Of a stretch of DNA of 64,000 bases, positions 34,161-42,288 are shown piece by piece. Every line of letters starts with the position of its first letter. Positions within the stretch are counted from its first letter, which is position 1. The translations under genes were made by a program, and so were the position numbers. The notes under the pieces are model-generated. The model had not been told where the DNA came from. It made no database searches and saw only the letters and a list, made by a program, of their open reading frames with translations. The DNA is from an uncultured Clostridia bacterium (lineage in GTDB: Bacteria > Bacillota > Clostridia > Oscillospirales > Ruminococcaceae), in contig CANQNF010000014.1 of NCBI GenBank assembly GCA_947625125.1, positions 1 through 64,000 of the forward strand. Reading direction: 5' to 3'.

Positions 34161-34961
34161 ATTACGGAAATAAAGAGCGTTTCCAATCCCAAAGTAACCG
34201 AATACGCAAGGCTCCGCGACAGGTCCTCCGAAAGCCGTAAGGCCGGCCTGTTCACGCTTGAGGGCTCGCGCATGATCCTCGACGCCGTAAAGGAGCGAGC
34301 CGGGCTCTCCCGGGCCTTTTACACCCGCGATGCCGAGCTCAGATACCCCGAAACGGTGTCCGCCTTAAAGGAGCTTTTGGGGGATGAGGCATACGAGATA
34401 ACCGAGGAGATCTCCAAAAAGCTCGCCGACACCCAAAGCCCCCAGGGCGTCTACGCCTTGGCAAAAAGGCTTGACAAATCCTGCAAAAGCGTTAAAATAG
34501 ATAATGGCGGAAAATTCATCGTTTTGAACAGGCTCCAGGACCCCGGCAACGTCGGCACCGTTTTGAGGTGTTCCGACGCGGTCGGAGTTTCCGGCGTATT
34601 TCTCTGCGGATGCTGCGACCTCTATAACCCCAAGCTCGTCCGTTCCACGATGGGCTCTCTTTTCAGGCTCAGCGTCGAGATAGGCGATTACTCTGAGGTC
34701 ATAAGAGATCTTCATGCCCACGGCGTGACAACCTGCGCAGCCGTCGTAGACAAGGCCGCCAAGAGCCTGAGAGATTTCGATTTTCCGCAGAACAGCGCCG
34801 TCGTCATCGGCAACGAGGGCAGCGGCTTAAGCGACGAAGAAGCCGGGCTTTGCGATGAAAAAATAACCATAAAAATGAACGGCACCATCGAGTCTCTGAA
34901 CGCGGCTTCGGCAGCGTCGATATTTCTCTGGGAACTGACAAAGGGGGATAAGCATGACTGA
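34161..34961 (+). CDS. SpoU/TrmH-family RNA 2'-O-methyltransferase, apparent AUU start
   Basis: 266 residues from ATT at 34161, directly behind AAGGAGG (34150-34156). No ATG, GTG or TTG is available near this site; the first ATG (34272) would delete the N-terminal substrate-binding domain (KSVSNPKVTEYARL...GLFTLEGSRMILDA). The catalytic SPOUT domain shows LNRLQDPGNVGTVLRCSDAV, VRSTMGSLFRL, VVIGNEGSGLSDEE and IESLNAASAASIFLWEL. The family methylates ribose in 23S rRNA or tRNA with S-adenosylmethionine. The exact target is not deducible. Confidence 0.88.
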   Translation: MTEIKSVSNPKVTEYARLRDRSSESRKAGLFTLEGSRMILDAVKERAGLSRAFYTRDAELRYPETVSALKELLGDEAYEITEEISKKLADTQSPQGVYALAKRLDKSCKSVKIDNGGKFIVLNRLQDPGNVGTVLRCSDAVGVSGVFLCGCCDLYNPKLVRSTMGSLFRLSVEIGDYSEVIRDLHAHGVTTCAAVVDKAAKSLRDFDFPQNSAVVIGNEGSGLSDEEAGLCDEKITIKMNGTIESLNAASAASIFLWELTKGDKHD

Positions 34962-36150
34962 GCAGGATATGTGGCTTTGGCTTTCCATGGCGTTCGGGCC
35001 GGCAAATCCAAGAAAATGGAATATTTTGGAGCATTTCGGAGGCAGTATTTCCGACTGCTATGAAACGGTTTCGTCGGGCGGCTGCGAGAGACTTTTACCG
35101 CAGGACAAAAACTCTGTCGCGGACGCAACTCCCGAAAAACTTGAAGCCTTAAAAAAGACATGCGAAAAGCACGGCATAAAGATATGCGCATACTCCGACC
35201 CCGACTATCCCGAAAATCTCAAGGAGATCTACAACCCGCCGGCGGTCCTATTCTACACCGGCGACATCTCCTGCTTGAGCGGAAGTCTTGTGATAACCGT
35301 CGTGGGAACGAGAAAGCCGAGCGAATATTCCGTCGGGGTATGCAAATCGCTCTGCACCGGCCTTGCCAAAAGCGGGGTATGCATAGCTTCCGGCTTTGCA
35401 GTCGGCTCAGACAGCCTTTCCCACCGGTCTGCGATTTTAGCGGGAGGAAGGACCGTGGCAGTGCTCCCGTGCGGACACCTGCACCCCTATCCCAAGGAAA
35501 ACACCGGCGCCGGAGAAGTTATTTCAAAGCGCGGAGCGGTGATAAGCGAATACTTTCCAAACTTTAAGCCGAACCATCTTTCATTCAAGGCGAGAAACCG
35601 CATACTTTCCGGAATAAGCAGCGGAGTCGTCATCATCCAGGCCGGCATTGGCAGCGGCTCATTAAGCACCGCCTCCTTTGCCGTTTCACAGGGCAGGGAT
35701 ATTTTCTGCATTCCTCCCCATGATATACTTGACCCCAAGCAGCCCTATGCCGGGGTATACGATCTGATACGAAGCGGAGCGGTCACGGTATTTTCCGCCG
35801 CAGACGTTTTGCAGGCATATCCCGCAGTGTTCCCGAATAGTTTACCTGCAAAGGGTAAGCTTCCCCGGAAGCAGAGGAGCCTTAAAAAAGCCCCCGCCGA
35901 AAATGAGCGGGCCGGCGTCGAGGAACCGAAGCGTCCTGCGAATCTTGTGCCGTCGCCGATAGTCCCTCCCGAGGAGCTTGGCGGCAAAAAGCTTGAGATA
36001 TTCAATTATCTTAAGGAGCACGGCGAGACCCATCTCGACCAGCTTGCCGTCGGCGTCGGGGACGTATTCGAGCTTGAGGCGTATATCACCGAGCTCGAGC
36101 TCGACGGCCTGATAGAGCTTCTGCCGGGGAACCGTCTCAGACTTATCTAA
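34954..36150 (+). CDS. dprA: DNA-processing protein DprA, divergent
   Basis: 398 residues, overlapping the previous gene by 8 bases. A helical N-terminal part leads to the Rossmann-like DprA fold: ITVVGTRKPSEYSVGVCKSL, CIASGFAVGSDSLSHRSAIL, LPCGHLHPYPKEN, SEYFPNFKPNHLSFKARNR, QAGIGSGSLSTASFAVSQGR. A C-terminal winged helix (KLEIFNYLKEHGETHLDQLA...LIELLPGNRLRLI) matches the DprA-WH domain. Usual GID...AH and PGG motifs read GSD...SH and PCG. By family it loads RecA on incoming single-stranded DNA. Next to topA and trmFO as in Bacillus. Confidence 0.88.
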   Translation: MTEQDMWLWLSMAFGPANPRKWNILEHFGGSISDCYETVSSGGCERLLPQDKNSVADATPEKLEALKKTCEKHGIKICAYSDPDYPENLKEIYNPPAVLFYTGDISCLSGSLVITVVGTRKPSEYSVGVCKSLCTGLAKSGVCIASGFAVGSDSLSHRSAILAGGRTVAVLPCGHLHPYPKENTGAGEVISKRGAVISEYFPNFKPNHLSFKARNRILSGISSGVVIIQAGIGSGSLSTASFAVSQGRDIFCIPPHDILDPKQPYAGVYDLIRSGAVTVFSAADVLQAYPAVFPNSLPAKGKLPRKQRSLKKAPAENERAGVEEPKRPANLVPSPIVPPEELGGKKLEIFNYLKEHGETHLDQLAVGVGDVFELEAYITELELDGLIELLPGNRLRLI

Positions 36151-36172
36151 AAACTACTAACCGAGGTTAAAA

Positions 36173-38251
36173 ATGTCCGATCTGATTATTTTAGAGTCAC
36201 CATCAAAGATACACACCGTCCAATCCACTCTCGGCAGCGGCTACAAGGTCGTGGCCTGCAAGGGCCATATACGCGACCTGCCGAAGTCGAAGCTCTCCGT
36301 CGACATCGAGCACGGCTTCAGGCCCACCTATGTCAACATCGACGGCAAGGAGAAGATAATCGACGAAATAAGAGCGCTCGCGAAAAAATCGGGGCACGTC
36401 TATTTCGCAACCGACCCCGACCGCGAGGGCGAGGCAATTTCCTGGCATCTTGCCACGATCTTAGGCCTTGACATGGATGAAAAGAACCGAGTCACGTTCA
36501 ACGAGATAACAAAGACCGGCGTCGAAAACGGCATGAAAAACCCGCGCACCATCGACATGAACGTCGTAAACGCCCAACAGGCCAGGCGCATCCTCGACCG
36601 CATCGTCGGCTACAAGCTCTCGCCGTTTCTCTGGAAAAAGGTGAGAAGAGGTCTCTCGGCGGGTCGCGTTCAGTCCGCGGCAGTCCGCATGATAGTCGAC
36701 CGCGAGGAGGAGATACGCTCATTTGTCCCTGTCGAATACTGGAGCATAGAAGCCAAACTCACCGCAGCCTCCTCAAGAAAGGCCTTTACGGCAAAGCTCA
36801 CGACCGTCGACGGCAAAAAGGCCGACCTTAAGACCAAGGAGGAGACCGACGCCGTTCTTGCAAGAATAGAGGGCAGGGATTTCGTCGTTGCCTCCGTAAG
36901 AAAGGGCACAAGGACCCGTTCTCCGGCGGCTCCGTTCTCGACCCCAACGCTTTTGTCCGACGCCGCACAGCGTCTCGGCTGGCAGTCGAGGCGCACGATG
37001 AGCGTTGCCCAGGAACTCTATGAGGGCATGGAAATAGAGGGTCAGGGCGCGATGGGTCTTATCACATACATGAGAACCGACTCTCTCCGCATTTCCGACG
37101 AGGCCAAGGCGCTCGCCAAGGACTTTATCGAGTCATCCTACGGCCCCGACTACCTCCCCAAGACCCAGAGAAACTACCGTGCGGGCGGCAACAACGTCCA
37201 GGACGCGCACGAAGCCATCCGTCCGACGATGCCGAGCCTCACCCCCGACAAGGTCAGAAGCTCCCTCACTCCCGACCAGTTCAAGCTTTACCGCCTAATT
37301 TGGTCCAGGTTCATAGCGAGCCAGATGGCCGACTGCGTTTTGGACACCACCGCCGCCACCATTGATGTGAACGGCTGCGTGTTCCGGACGTCCGGCTTCT
37401 CTGTAAAGTTTGACGGATTTACAGTTTTGTATGAGGAGCAGAGCGACGACGGCGAGGAAAACAACGCCCTGCCGGAATTGAACAAGGGCGACGTCTTAAA
37501 AGTCAAATCGGTGGGCGGTCTCCAGCACTTCACACAGCCCCCCGCAAGATACACCGAAGCCACGCTGATAAAGGCGTTCAAAGAGTATGGCATTGCCCGC
37601 CCGTCGACATACGCCTCCACGATAACGACGATAATTTCCCGTTCATACGTCGAGCGCGACGGCCGCCAGCTACGCCCCACGCCTTTGGGCGAGGTCACGA
37701 CGGCTCTTATGAAAGAGCATTTTAAGGACATAGTAGACCTCGGATTCACTGCCGAAATGGAGGACGACCTCGACGAAATTGAACTCGGAAAGAAAAACTG
37801 GCAGGACGTCTTAGGAGGCTTCTACAAGGGCTTTGAGAGCTCTCTTGACAAGGCCGAGGAGGATATGCAGGGCAAGCGCGTCAGGATACCCGACGAGGCC
37901 ACCGACGTGATATGCGAGCAGTGCGGAAAGCCGATGGTCATAAAAATCGGCAGGTACGGCAAATTCTTAGCCTGCACCGGCTTCCCGGAATGTAAAAACA
38001 CCCGCCGCATCGTCCAAGAGACCCCCGGCAAATGCCCGGTCTGCGGCAAAAAAATCGTCCAGAAAAAGACATCCAAGGGCAAGAAATACTTCGGCTGCGA
38101 GGACAATCCTCAATGTAAATTTATGACATGGGACGCCCCGACCGCCGAGGTTTGTCCGACATGCGGTTCAACGCTCTTTAACAAGGGCGGCGCCAAGGGC
38201 AAGCTCGTCTGCCACAAAGAGGGCTGCGGCTACGAGAGGGACATGAAGTGA
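36173..38251 (+). CDS. topA: DNA topoisomerase I
   Basis: 692 residues. TOPRIM domain at the start (LIILESPSKIHTVQSTLG, ATDPDREGEAISWHL), active-site tyrosine in TYMRTDSLRIS (Tyr299), and three C-terminal zinc-ribbon repeats with CEQCGKP...CTGFPEC, CPVCGKK...CEDNPQC and CPTCGS...CHKEGC. It relaxes negative supercoils by nicking one strand. Length and domains are those of Firmicute TopA. ATG after CCGAGG, 23 bases from dprA. Confidence 0.96.
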   Translation: MSDLIILESPSKIHTVQSTLGSGYKVVACKGHIRDLPKSKLSVDIEHGFRPTYVNIDGKEKIIDEIRALAKKSGHVYFATDPDREGEAISWHLATILGLDMDEKNRVTFNEITKTGVENGMKNPRTIDMNVVNAQQARRILDRIVGYKLSPFLWKKVRRGLSAGRVQSAAVRMIVDREEEIRSFVPVEYWSIEAKLTAASSRKAFTAKLTTVDGKKADLKTKEETDAVLARIEGRDFVVASVRKGTRTRSPAAPFSTPTLLSDAAQRLGWQSRRTMSVAQELYEGMEIEGQGAMGLITYMRTDSLRISDEAKALAKDFIESSYGPDYLPKTQRNYRAGGNNVQDAHEAIRPTMPSLTPDKVRSSLTPDQFKLYRLIWSRFIASQMADCVLDTTAATIDVNGCVFRTSGFSVKFDGFTVLYEEQSDDGEENNALPELNKGDVLKVKSVGGLQHFTQPPARYTEATLIKAFKEYGIARPSTYASTITTIISRSYVERDGRQLRPTPLGEVTTALMKEHFKDIVDLGFTAEMEDDLDEIELGKKNWQDVLGGFYKGFESSLDKAEEDMQGKRVRIPDEATDVICEQCGKPMVIKIGRYGKFLACTGFPECKNTRRIVQETPGKCPVCGKKIVQKKTSKGKKYFGCEDNPQCKFMTWDAPTAEVCPTCGSTLFNKGGAKGKLVCHKEGCGYERDMK

Positions 38252-39567
38252 ACGCCGTTAAGGTCATAGGCGCGGGCCTTGCAGGCTGCGAGGCCGCTTG
38301 GCAGCTTTCCCGCCATAAGATACCGGTCGAGCTTTATGAGATGAAGCCTCATAAATTCACCCCGGCCCACAAATACCCCGGCTTTGCGGAGCTTGTCTGC
38401 TCAAACTCACTCAAAGCCGAGAGAATAGAGTCGGCGGCGGGACTTTTAAAGGAGGAAATGCGCAGGCTCGGCTCTCTCACGATGGAAGCGGCCGCCGTTT
38501 CAAAGGTTCCGGCCGGTGGAGCGCTTGCCGTAAACCGCGAGGAATTTTCCGATTATATCACCGAAAAGATCCGCTCCGACCCATATATTAAAGTTATTGA
38601 GCAGGAAATATCATCCATCCCCGACGGATATACTATAATCGCCACCGGCCCGCTCACCTCGGACGCGCTGTCCGAATCGATAAAAAATCTCGTCGGCAGC
38701 GATTATCTTTACTTTCACGACGCCGCCGCACCGATTGTCACGGCGGAGAGCATAGACCGTGAAAAGGTATTCGGAGCGTCGAGGTATCAGCGCGGAGGAG
38801 ACGACGATTATCTCAACTGTCCGTTCACGAAAGAGGAATATCTTTCATTTTACAACGAGCTTATAAACGCCGAAACTGCGCCGCTTCACGGCTTCGAGAC
38901 TTCGGGAAGCTACAAGGTCTACGAGGGCTGCATGCCGATAGAAGCGCTTGCCAAAAGGGGAGAGGACTGCCCCCGATTCGGCCCGATGAAGCCGGTCGGT
39001 CTTACCGACCCTCGGACCGGCAGACGGCCTTACGCGGTCGTTCAGCTTCGCCTCGAGAACACGTCCGGCACGCTTTATAACCTCGTAGGATTCCAGACAA
39101 ATCTCAAATTCGGCGAGCAAAAGCGGGTATTTTCGATGATACCCGGGCTTGAAAACGCCGAGTTCATGCGATACGGGGTCATGCACCGAAACACCTACCT
39201 CAATTCCCCGGGCATTCTTGACCGGCACTTTTGCATGATATCCCGTCCCGAAATCTACTTCGCCGGCCAGATAACCGGCGTCGAGGGCTACATCGAGTCG
39301 GCCGCAAGCGGCATTTACGCAGGCTTAAGTCTTGCAAGAAAGCTTAAGGGCCTGAGCGAGCTCACTCTCCCGCCCGAAACGATGCTCGGCTCGCTGTCGT
39401 TATATGTTGAGAAAGGTTCGCCCTCGGGCTTCCAGCCTATGGGCTCGAACATGGGAATACTGCCGGAGCTCCCCGAAAAAATAAGAGGCAAGCAGGAGAA
39501 ATATTCGGCGCTTGCCAACAGGGGACTTTCGGCTCTTGAACGCGTTTTAAAGGAGGCAGACTCATGA
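38248..39567 (+). CDS. trmFO: Methylenetetrahydrofolate-tRNA (uracil-5-)-methyltransferase TrmFO
   Basis: 439 residues. GTG start overlapping the topA stop by 4 bases. FAD-binding start VIGAGLAGCEAAWQLS, then MKPHKFTPAHKY and AELVCSNSLKAE, which are TrmFO-specific; YEGCMPIEALAKRGEDCPRF and GQITGVEGYIESAASG are also conserved. It makes 5-methyluridine-54 in tRNA using methylenetetrahydrofolate. The order topA-trmFO is widespread in Firmicutes. Confidence 0.95.
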   Translation: MNAVKVIGAGLAGCEAAWQLSRHKIPVELYEMKPHKFTPAHKYPGFAELVCSNSLKAERIESAAGLLKEEMRRLGSLTMEAAAVSKVPAGGALAVNREEFSDYITEKIRSDPYIKVIEQEISSIPDGYTIIATGPLTSDALSESIKNLVGSDYLYFHDAAAPIVTAESIDREKVFGASRYQRGGDDDYLNCPFTKEEYLSFYNELINAETAPLHGFETSGSYKVYEGCMPIEALAKRGEDCPRFGPMKPVGLTDPRTGRRPYAVVQLRLENTSGTLYNLVGFQTNLKFGEQKRVFSMIPGLENAEFMRYGVMHRNTYLNSPGILDRHFCMISRPEIYFAGQITGVEGYIESAASGIYAGLSLARKLKGLSELTLPPETMLGSLSLYVEKGSPSGFQPMGSNMGILPELPEKIRGKQEKYSALANRGLSALERVLKEADS

Positions 39568-40568
39568 GGATAATAGTTGACGGATTCGGCGGCGACAACG
39601 CTCCCGCCGAGGTCTTAAAGGGAGCGGTCGAGGCTGTAGACGGTCTCGGCGTAGACATCACCGTCGTCGGCGACGAAGAAAAAATCCGCAAATGCGCCGA
39701 TGAGCTCGGGCTTGACATTTCAAAGTTAGAGCTTGCGCATGCCGACGGGGTCATGGAGGTCTGCTATGAGCCTAATAAAATTTTAAAGGAATACAGCGGC
39801 ACTTCTATGGCAGTAGGCTTAAAGCTTTTGGCAGACGGCAAGGGCGACGCGTTTTTGTCGGCAGGCTCGACGGGCGCGCTCGTCGTGGGCGCTACGTTCA
39901 TCGTCAAGAGAATAAAGGGCCTAAAGCGCACGGCCTTGGCGACCCTGCTGCCCACTCTTAAATCAAACTGTCTTTTGCTCGACTGCGGAGCGAACGCCGA
40001 CTGCCGTCCCGAGATGCTCGCCCAGTTCGGCATAATGGGCTCGGCCTACATGAGCGCCTTTATGGGGGAGTCCTCCCCGAAAGTGGCGCTTGCAAACATC
40101 GGCGCAGAACCCTCCAAGGGCAGGGAACTCGAGCTTGAGAGCTATAAGCTTTTAAGCGACTCCCCGGTAAACTTTATCGGCAACATCGAGGGCCGCGACA
40201 TCCCTCTCGGTGGAGCGGACGTTGTAGTCGCCGACGGCTTCACGGGAAATCTCATCCTCAAAACGATAGAGGGCATGGGCAAATTCTTTTCGAGCAGCCT
40301 AAAGGGCATGTTCTCGGGATTCGGCGGCAAATTGGGCGCGGTATTTCTCCTGAAAAAAATCAACGCGTTCAAGAAAAAAATGGACTATACGGAGCATGGC
40401 GGAGCGCCCCTTTTGGGCACTCAGAAGCCTGTAATAAAGGCCCACGGCTCCTCTAACGCCAAGGCGTTTTACAACGCGATAAGACAGGCGAAGATATGCG
40501 TTGAAAACGACCTTGTCGGAAAAATCACTAAAAGCCTCGCCGAGCTGAAAGCCTCGGCAGAGGAGTAA
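39564..40568 (+). CDS. plsX: Phosphate acyltransferase PlsX
   Basis: 334 residues, ATGA overlap with trmFO. Family blocks: MRIIVDGFGGDNAPAEVLKG, DAFLSAGSTGALVVGATFIV, LLDCGANADCRPEMLAQFG, DVVVADGFTGNLILKTIEG. PlsX converts acyl-ACP to acyl-phosphate, the first step of phospholipid synthesis in Gram-positive bacteria. The acyl carrier protein gene often found between plsX and rnc is absent. A small hairpin (AGCCGT...ACGGCT) lies after the stop. Confidence 0.95.
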   Translation: MRIIVDGFGGDNAPAEVLKGAVEAVDGLGVDITVVGDEEKIRKCADELGLDISKLELAHADGVMEVCYEPNKILKEYSGTSMAVGLKLLADGKGDAFLSAGSTGALVVGATFIVKRIKGLKRTALATLLPTLKSNCLLLDCGANADCRPEMLAQFGIMGSAYMSAFMGESSPKVALANIGAEPSKGRELELESYKLLSDSPVNFIGNIEGRDIPLGGADVVVADGFTGNLILKTIEGMGKFFSSSLKGMFSGFGGKLGAVFLLKKINAFKKKMDYTEHGGAPLLGTQKPVIKAHGSSNAKAFYNAIRQAKICVENDLVGKITKSLAELKASAEE

Positions 40569-40603
40569 AGCCGTTTACCTTTACACGGCTTTCGGAGGAA
40601 ATC

Positions 40604-41293
40604 ATGGACAAGCTAAGCGAATTTGAAAACGTTATCGGCTATCATTTCAAAAACCGGGACCTATTGTTTGAGGCGCTTTCCCACTCGTCCTTTGCGAACG
40701 AGTCGAAGCACCGCTACCGCTCCAACGAGCGCCTTGAATTTTTGGGGGATTCGGTTTTGTCGATAGTCGTTTCAGACTATATTTTTGAAAATTATACAGA
40801 TATTCCCGAGGGCGAGCTGACAAAGATTCGCGCCACTTTGGTATGCGAAAAGGCCCTCAACGAATTCGGCGGCGTTATCCGTCTCGGAGAATTCATCATG
40901 CTCGGTAAAGGCGAAGAACTTGCCGGGGGCCGTTCACGCCCGTCCATCGTCGCGGACGCATTCGAGGCGGTCATAGCGGCCATTTACCTTGACGGCGGCC
41001 TCGAACCTGCAAGAAAGCACATTCTCCGCTTCATGCCCGAAGACGTCCTGGGCGCTGTCTCCAAAGCATACGACGACTATAAAACGGTGCTCCAGGAGAT
41101 AGTCCAGAAAAACCCCGAGGAGCGCGTAGAATACCGCCTTGCATCGACATCCGGCCCCGACCACAACAAGACGTTCACCGTCGAGGTGCTTTTGAATTCC
41201 AACGTCATCGGCAAAGGCTCTGCCCACTCCAAAAAGAGCGCAGAACAGCTCGCGGCCAAGGAAGCCTTAAGACTTATGGGGTGGAAAAAGTGA
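40604..41293 (+). CDS. rnc: Ribonuclease III
   Basis: 229 residues. Catalytic signature NERLEFLGDSVLSIVVSDYI, with EAVIAAIYLDGG containing the second acidic site, then a C-terminal double-stranded RNA binding domain (VLLNSNVIGKGSAHSKKSAE). It cuts double-stranded RNA in rRNA and mRNA processing. CGGAGGAAATC precedes the ATG. Its stop overlaps the next start. Confidence 0.96.
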   Translation: MDKLSEFENVIGYHFKNRDLLFEALSHSSFANESKHRYRSNERLEFLGDSVLSIVVSDYIFENYTDIPEGELTKIRATLVCEKALNEFGGVIRLGEFIMLGKGEELAGGRSRPSIVADAFEAVIAAIYLDGGLEPARKHILRFMPEDVLGAVSKAYDDYKTVLQEIVQKNPEERVEYRLASTSGPDHNKTFTVEVLLNSNVIGKGSAHSKKSAEQLAAKEALRLMGWKK

Positions 41294-42288
41294 AAAGGGG
41301 AGCCGTCGCGCTCTTTGTTCCGCATCTCGGCTGTCCGCACAGGTGCAGCTTCTGCGACCAGAACGCGATTTCTGGCGCCGAGTCCCTGCCCGGAAAAACC
41401 GACGTCGAGCGCGCCTGCGAGACGGCTCTTTCGTCGGGAGAAGTCCTCGAAAACACCGAGATCGCCTTTTTCGGCGGCAGCTTCACCGCGATCCCGAGGG
41501 ACTACATGATAAGCCTTTTGGAAGCGGCCTCCCCCTATTTAAAAATGGGTTTTAAGGGCGTCCGCGTTTCAACCCGTCCCGACTGTATAACCCCCGAAAT
41601 ACTTAATATACTTAAAGACTACGGAGTAATTTCAATCGAGCTCGGAGCGCAGTCGATGGACGACCGGGTCCTTAGGCTCAACGCCCGCGGCCACACCTCA
41701 AGAGACGTCGAGGAAGCGTCAGAGCTTGTAAAGCGGCATAGCTTTACACTCGGGCTTCAGATGATGGTCGGCCTCTACGGCTCCACGCCCGAGCTCGACC
41801 GCATGACCGCCGACAAACTCATCGCTTTAAGGCCGTCCGAGGCGAGAATCTACCCCACGGTCATTCTGAAAAATACCCTTTTAGGCGAACTCTACAAGTC
41901 CGGCAAGTATATTCCCTTTACACTTGATGAGGCTGTCGCACTCTGCGCAGACCTCCTTGAGCGCTTTGAAAACGCCGGGATCTCGGTCATAAAGCTTGGG
42001 CTTCATGCCTCCGAAAACGTCGAGGAAAACATGCTCGGAGGGCTTTATCATCCGGCTTTTCGGGAGCTTTGCGAATCCCTAAATTTCAGAAAACAGATGT
42101 CAGCGCTCATCGGGCATGACAAGTCCGCCACCTTTACAGTCCTGCCAAAGGACCTTTCAAAGGCGATAGGGCAGAAAAAATCCAACATAGAATATTTCCG
42201 ACGGCTTGGCGTTCGGGTCACAGTCGCGCCCGACCCCATGCAGCATGAAAAGATAAAAAGAACAGACGGAGGTGCACCGTGTATTTAA
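41290..42288 (+). CDS. Elp3-like radical SAM protein
   Basis: 332 residues from the GTG at 41290, which overlaps the rnc stop (GTGA) and follows GGGGTGG; a GTG 9 bases earlier is possible. The Fe-S motif is HLGCPHRCSFCDQ near the N-terminus, then AFFGGSFTAIP, GVRVSTRPDCI and SIELGAQSMDDRVLRLNARG, all like the radical SAM part of Elp3/YtqA proteins. No acetyltransferase domain follows. Genes of this kind often sit between rnc and smc in Clostridia; tRNA modification is the likely role, but substrate is unknown. Confidence 0.85.
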   Translation: MKRGAVALFVPHLGCPHRCSFCDQNAISGAESLPGKTDVERACETALSSGEVLENTEIAFFGGSFTAIPRDYMISLLEAASPYLKMGFKGVRVSTRPDCITPEILNILKDYGVISIELGAQSMDDRVLRLNARGHTSRDVEEASELVKRHSFTLGLQMMVGLYGSTPELDRMTADKLIALRPSEARIYPTVILKNTLLGELYKSGKYIPFTLDEAVALCADLLERFENAGISVIKLGLHASENVEENMLGGLYHPAFRELCESLNFRKQMSALIGHDKSATFTVLPKDLSKAIGQKKSNIEYFRRLGVRVTVAPDPMQHEKIKRTDGGAPCI

